Assembly: GCA_903845315.1 (NCBI GenBank)
Contig: CAIMWY010000131.1
Coordinates: 1 to 8,681, forward strand
Source of the DNA: an uncultured Burkholderiales bacterium
GTDB taxonomy: Bacteria > Pseudomonadota > Gammaproteobacteria > Burkholderiales > Burkholderiaceae
Reading direction: 5' to 3'
Length of the DNA: 8,681 nt
A program made the position numbers and the translations under genes. This document shows, in pieces, positions 7,564 through 8,681 of the stretch. The notes beneath the pieces were generated by a model, which was not told the DNA's origin, did no database searches, and worked only from the letters and a program-made list of their open reading frames with translations. Positions within the stretch are counted from its first letter, which is position 1, and each line of letters opens with the position of its first letter.

Positions 7564-8681
7564 TTAGAGGGCCTGAACAACCCATTGGCTGTTCACATCG
7601 ACCAACACGCGGTCACAGTCAAATTCATCGACTTCGCTTTCATGCCCGGGCATCACGCACACCACGGTGTCACCATGGGCACGCAAATGGGCAATGGCCT
7701 CGCGCAAACCTTTGGCCGTGCCCCATGGTGCGCGAATTGCTGCCTTCAACGGGCGGGTGGGCACCACGCTGACCAGTTCTTTCAGGTCCAAGCTAAAGCC
7801 AGCAGCTGGGCGCTTGCGCCCAAACACAGCACCCACTTCGTCGTAGCGGCCACCGCGCACCAAAGCATCGCTGGCACCCGGCACATAAATGGCAAAGCGC
7901 ACACCGCTGTAGTAGGCGTAGCCGCGCAAATCGGCCAAGTCAAAGGTGGTGGGCACATCCCCCAGATCAGCCGCCACCTGGCGCAGTTCAGTCAAGGCTT
8001 GTTGCACTTTGGGCCAGGCATCAAAGGCTTGCTGTGCTTGCGTCAAGATGGAGGCATCACCAAACAAGCGCACCAGAGCGACCAATGCGGCTTGAGCATG
8101 GGCTGGCAAGCTGGCCGTCAAAGCACGTACAGCAGGCGCGTCTTTGCTGGCCAAGGCTGCATGCAACGCGTCTCGCGCATCAGGGGTGAGCGTGACGCCT
8201 TCGAGCAATGCGGGCACGATGCGGGCATCGCTCAAGTCGACCGAAAAGTTGCGCAAATTCACAGCCTTGAGGCTGTCCAAGGCCAGGTGCAACACCTCTA
8301 GGTCAGCCTCTAGGCCTGCATGGCCATAAATTTCAGCGCCAAACTGCAAGGGTTCGCGGGTGGCGAACGGGCGGTCAGGACGGGTGTGCAAGACCGGGCC
8401 GCAGTAGCACAAGCGTGTCACACCTGCGCGGTTGAGCAAATGCGCGTCGATGCGCGCCACCTGAGGTGTGGTGTCGGCCCGCAGGCCCAAGGTGCGGCCT
8501 GAGAGTTGGTCGACCAGTTTGAAGGTTTGAAGGTCGAGCGCTCGACCCGTGCCTGACAGCAAAGATTCGAGGTACTCCAACAAAGGCGGCATGACCAACT
8601 CGTAGCCGAAGCCGCGAGCTGTGTCGAGATATAGACGTCGGAGTTCTTCGATATGCCGGGCCTCGGAAGGCAAAACATCGG
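7564..8681 (-). CDS. hisZ: ATP phosphoribosyltransferase regulatory subunit HisZ (5' end outside window)
   Basis: The frame is open to the window edge and 371 residues are visible; I estimate only about 10-15 N-terminal residues are missing. HisZ is a paralogue of the histidyl-tRNA synthetase core that lost aminoacylation. It binds the short form of HisG to form the octamer that joins ATP and PRPP in the first step of histidine synthesis. Seen: [15 protein letters not shown] (visible 1-15), [16 protein letters not shown] (26-41), the class II motif-2-like [20 protein letters not shown] (51-70), [15 protein letters not shown] in the middle, and [20 protein letters not shown], matching the histidine-binding motif of the synthetase. 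The tail [10 protein letters not shown] and absence of a tRNA anticodon domain favour HisZ over HisRS. In Burkholderiales hisZ usually lies between hflK-hflC and purA, and purA follows here after 25 bases. Confidence 0.96.
   Translation of the reverse strand, partial: DVLPSEARHIEELRRLYLDTARGFGYELVMPPLLEYLESLLSGTGRALDLQTFKLVDQLSGRTLGLRADTTPQVARIDAHLLNRAGVTRLCYCGPVLHTRPDRPFATREPLQFGAEIYGHAGLEADLEVLHLALDSLKAVNLRNFSVDLSDARIVPALLEGVTLTPDARDALHAALASKDAPAVRALTASLPAHAQAALVALVRLFGDASILTQAQQAFDAWPKVQQALTELRQVAADLGDVPTTFDLADLRGYAYYSGVRFAIYVPGASDALVRGGRYDEVGAVFGRKRPAAGFSLDLKELVSVVPTRPLKAAIRAPWGTAKGLREAIAHLRAHGDTVVCVMPGHESEVDEFDCDRVLVDVNSQWVVQAL

Noticed and set aside
7585..8301. 238-codon plus-strand open frame antisense to hisZ
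   Set aside because: Shadow frame rich in His, Gln and Ala with no family signature; hisZ on the other strand is clear.

Overview
This window looks like ordinary chromosomal DNA from a betaproteobacterium of the order Burkholderiales, most likely family Comamonadaceae (Limnohabitans/Rhodoferax-like). That placement is inferred from recalled protein character (HisZ, PurA, RlmB, ChrA pair) and from the hisZ-purA-phosphoribosyltransferase gene order, not from a database search. Coding density is very high. I see no tRNA, rRNA, CRISPR array, insertion sequence, integrase or phage gene.

Left part, plus strand (1-974): the end of one short chromate-transporter (ChrA) half and a complete second half, joined by an ATGA stop/start overlap. 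Then, on the minus strand, rlmB (23S rRNA 2'-O-ribose methyltransferase) lies downstream of a YbbA/LolD-type ABC ATPase gene, 21 bases apart and probably co-transcribed. From the same point, tesA (secreted GDSL esterase/lysophospholipase) runs divergently to the right and is followed closely by mnmH/selU (tRNA 2-selenouridine synthase). The ATPase and tesA have candidate start codons that share one CATG palindrome, so there is essentially no intergenic space between them.

Right part, minus strand (4345-8681): reading in the direction of transcription, hisZ (cut by the window edge), purA, a xanthine/hypoxanthine-type phosphoribosyltransferase, a clear intrinsic terminator, and then a cystathionine beta-lyase gene (metC). 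hisZ, purA and the phosphoribosyltransferase are separated by only 20-25 bases and form a likely operon. All three act around PRPP, ATP and purine nucleotides: HisZ is the regulatory subunit of the enzyme that consumes PRPP and ATP at the start of histidine synthesis, PurA takes IMP towards AMP, and the phosphoribosyltransferase uses PRPP to salvage a purine base. metC sits just after the terminator and probably has its own promoter.

I found no convincing new multi-gene system. Points worth a second look are small: the shared divergent start codons, an ambiguous purA start, a possibly leaderless metC, an unusually long linker in TesA, and an ABC ATPase without a permease beside it.
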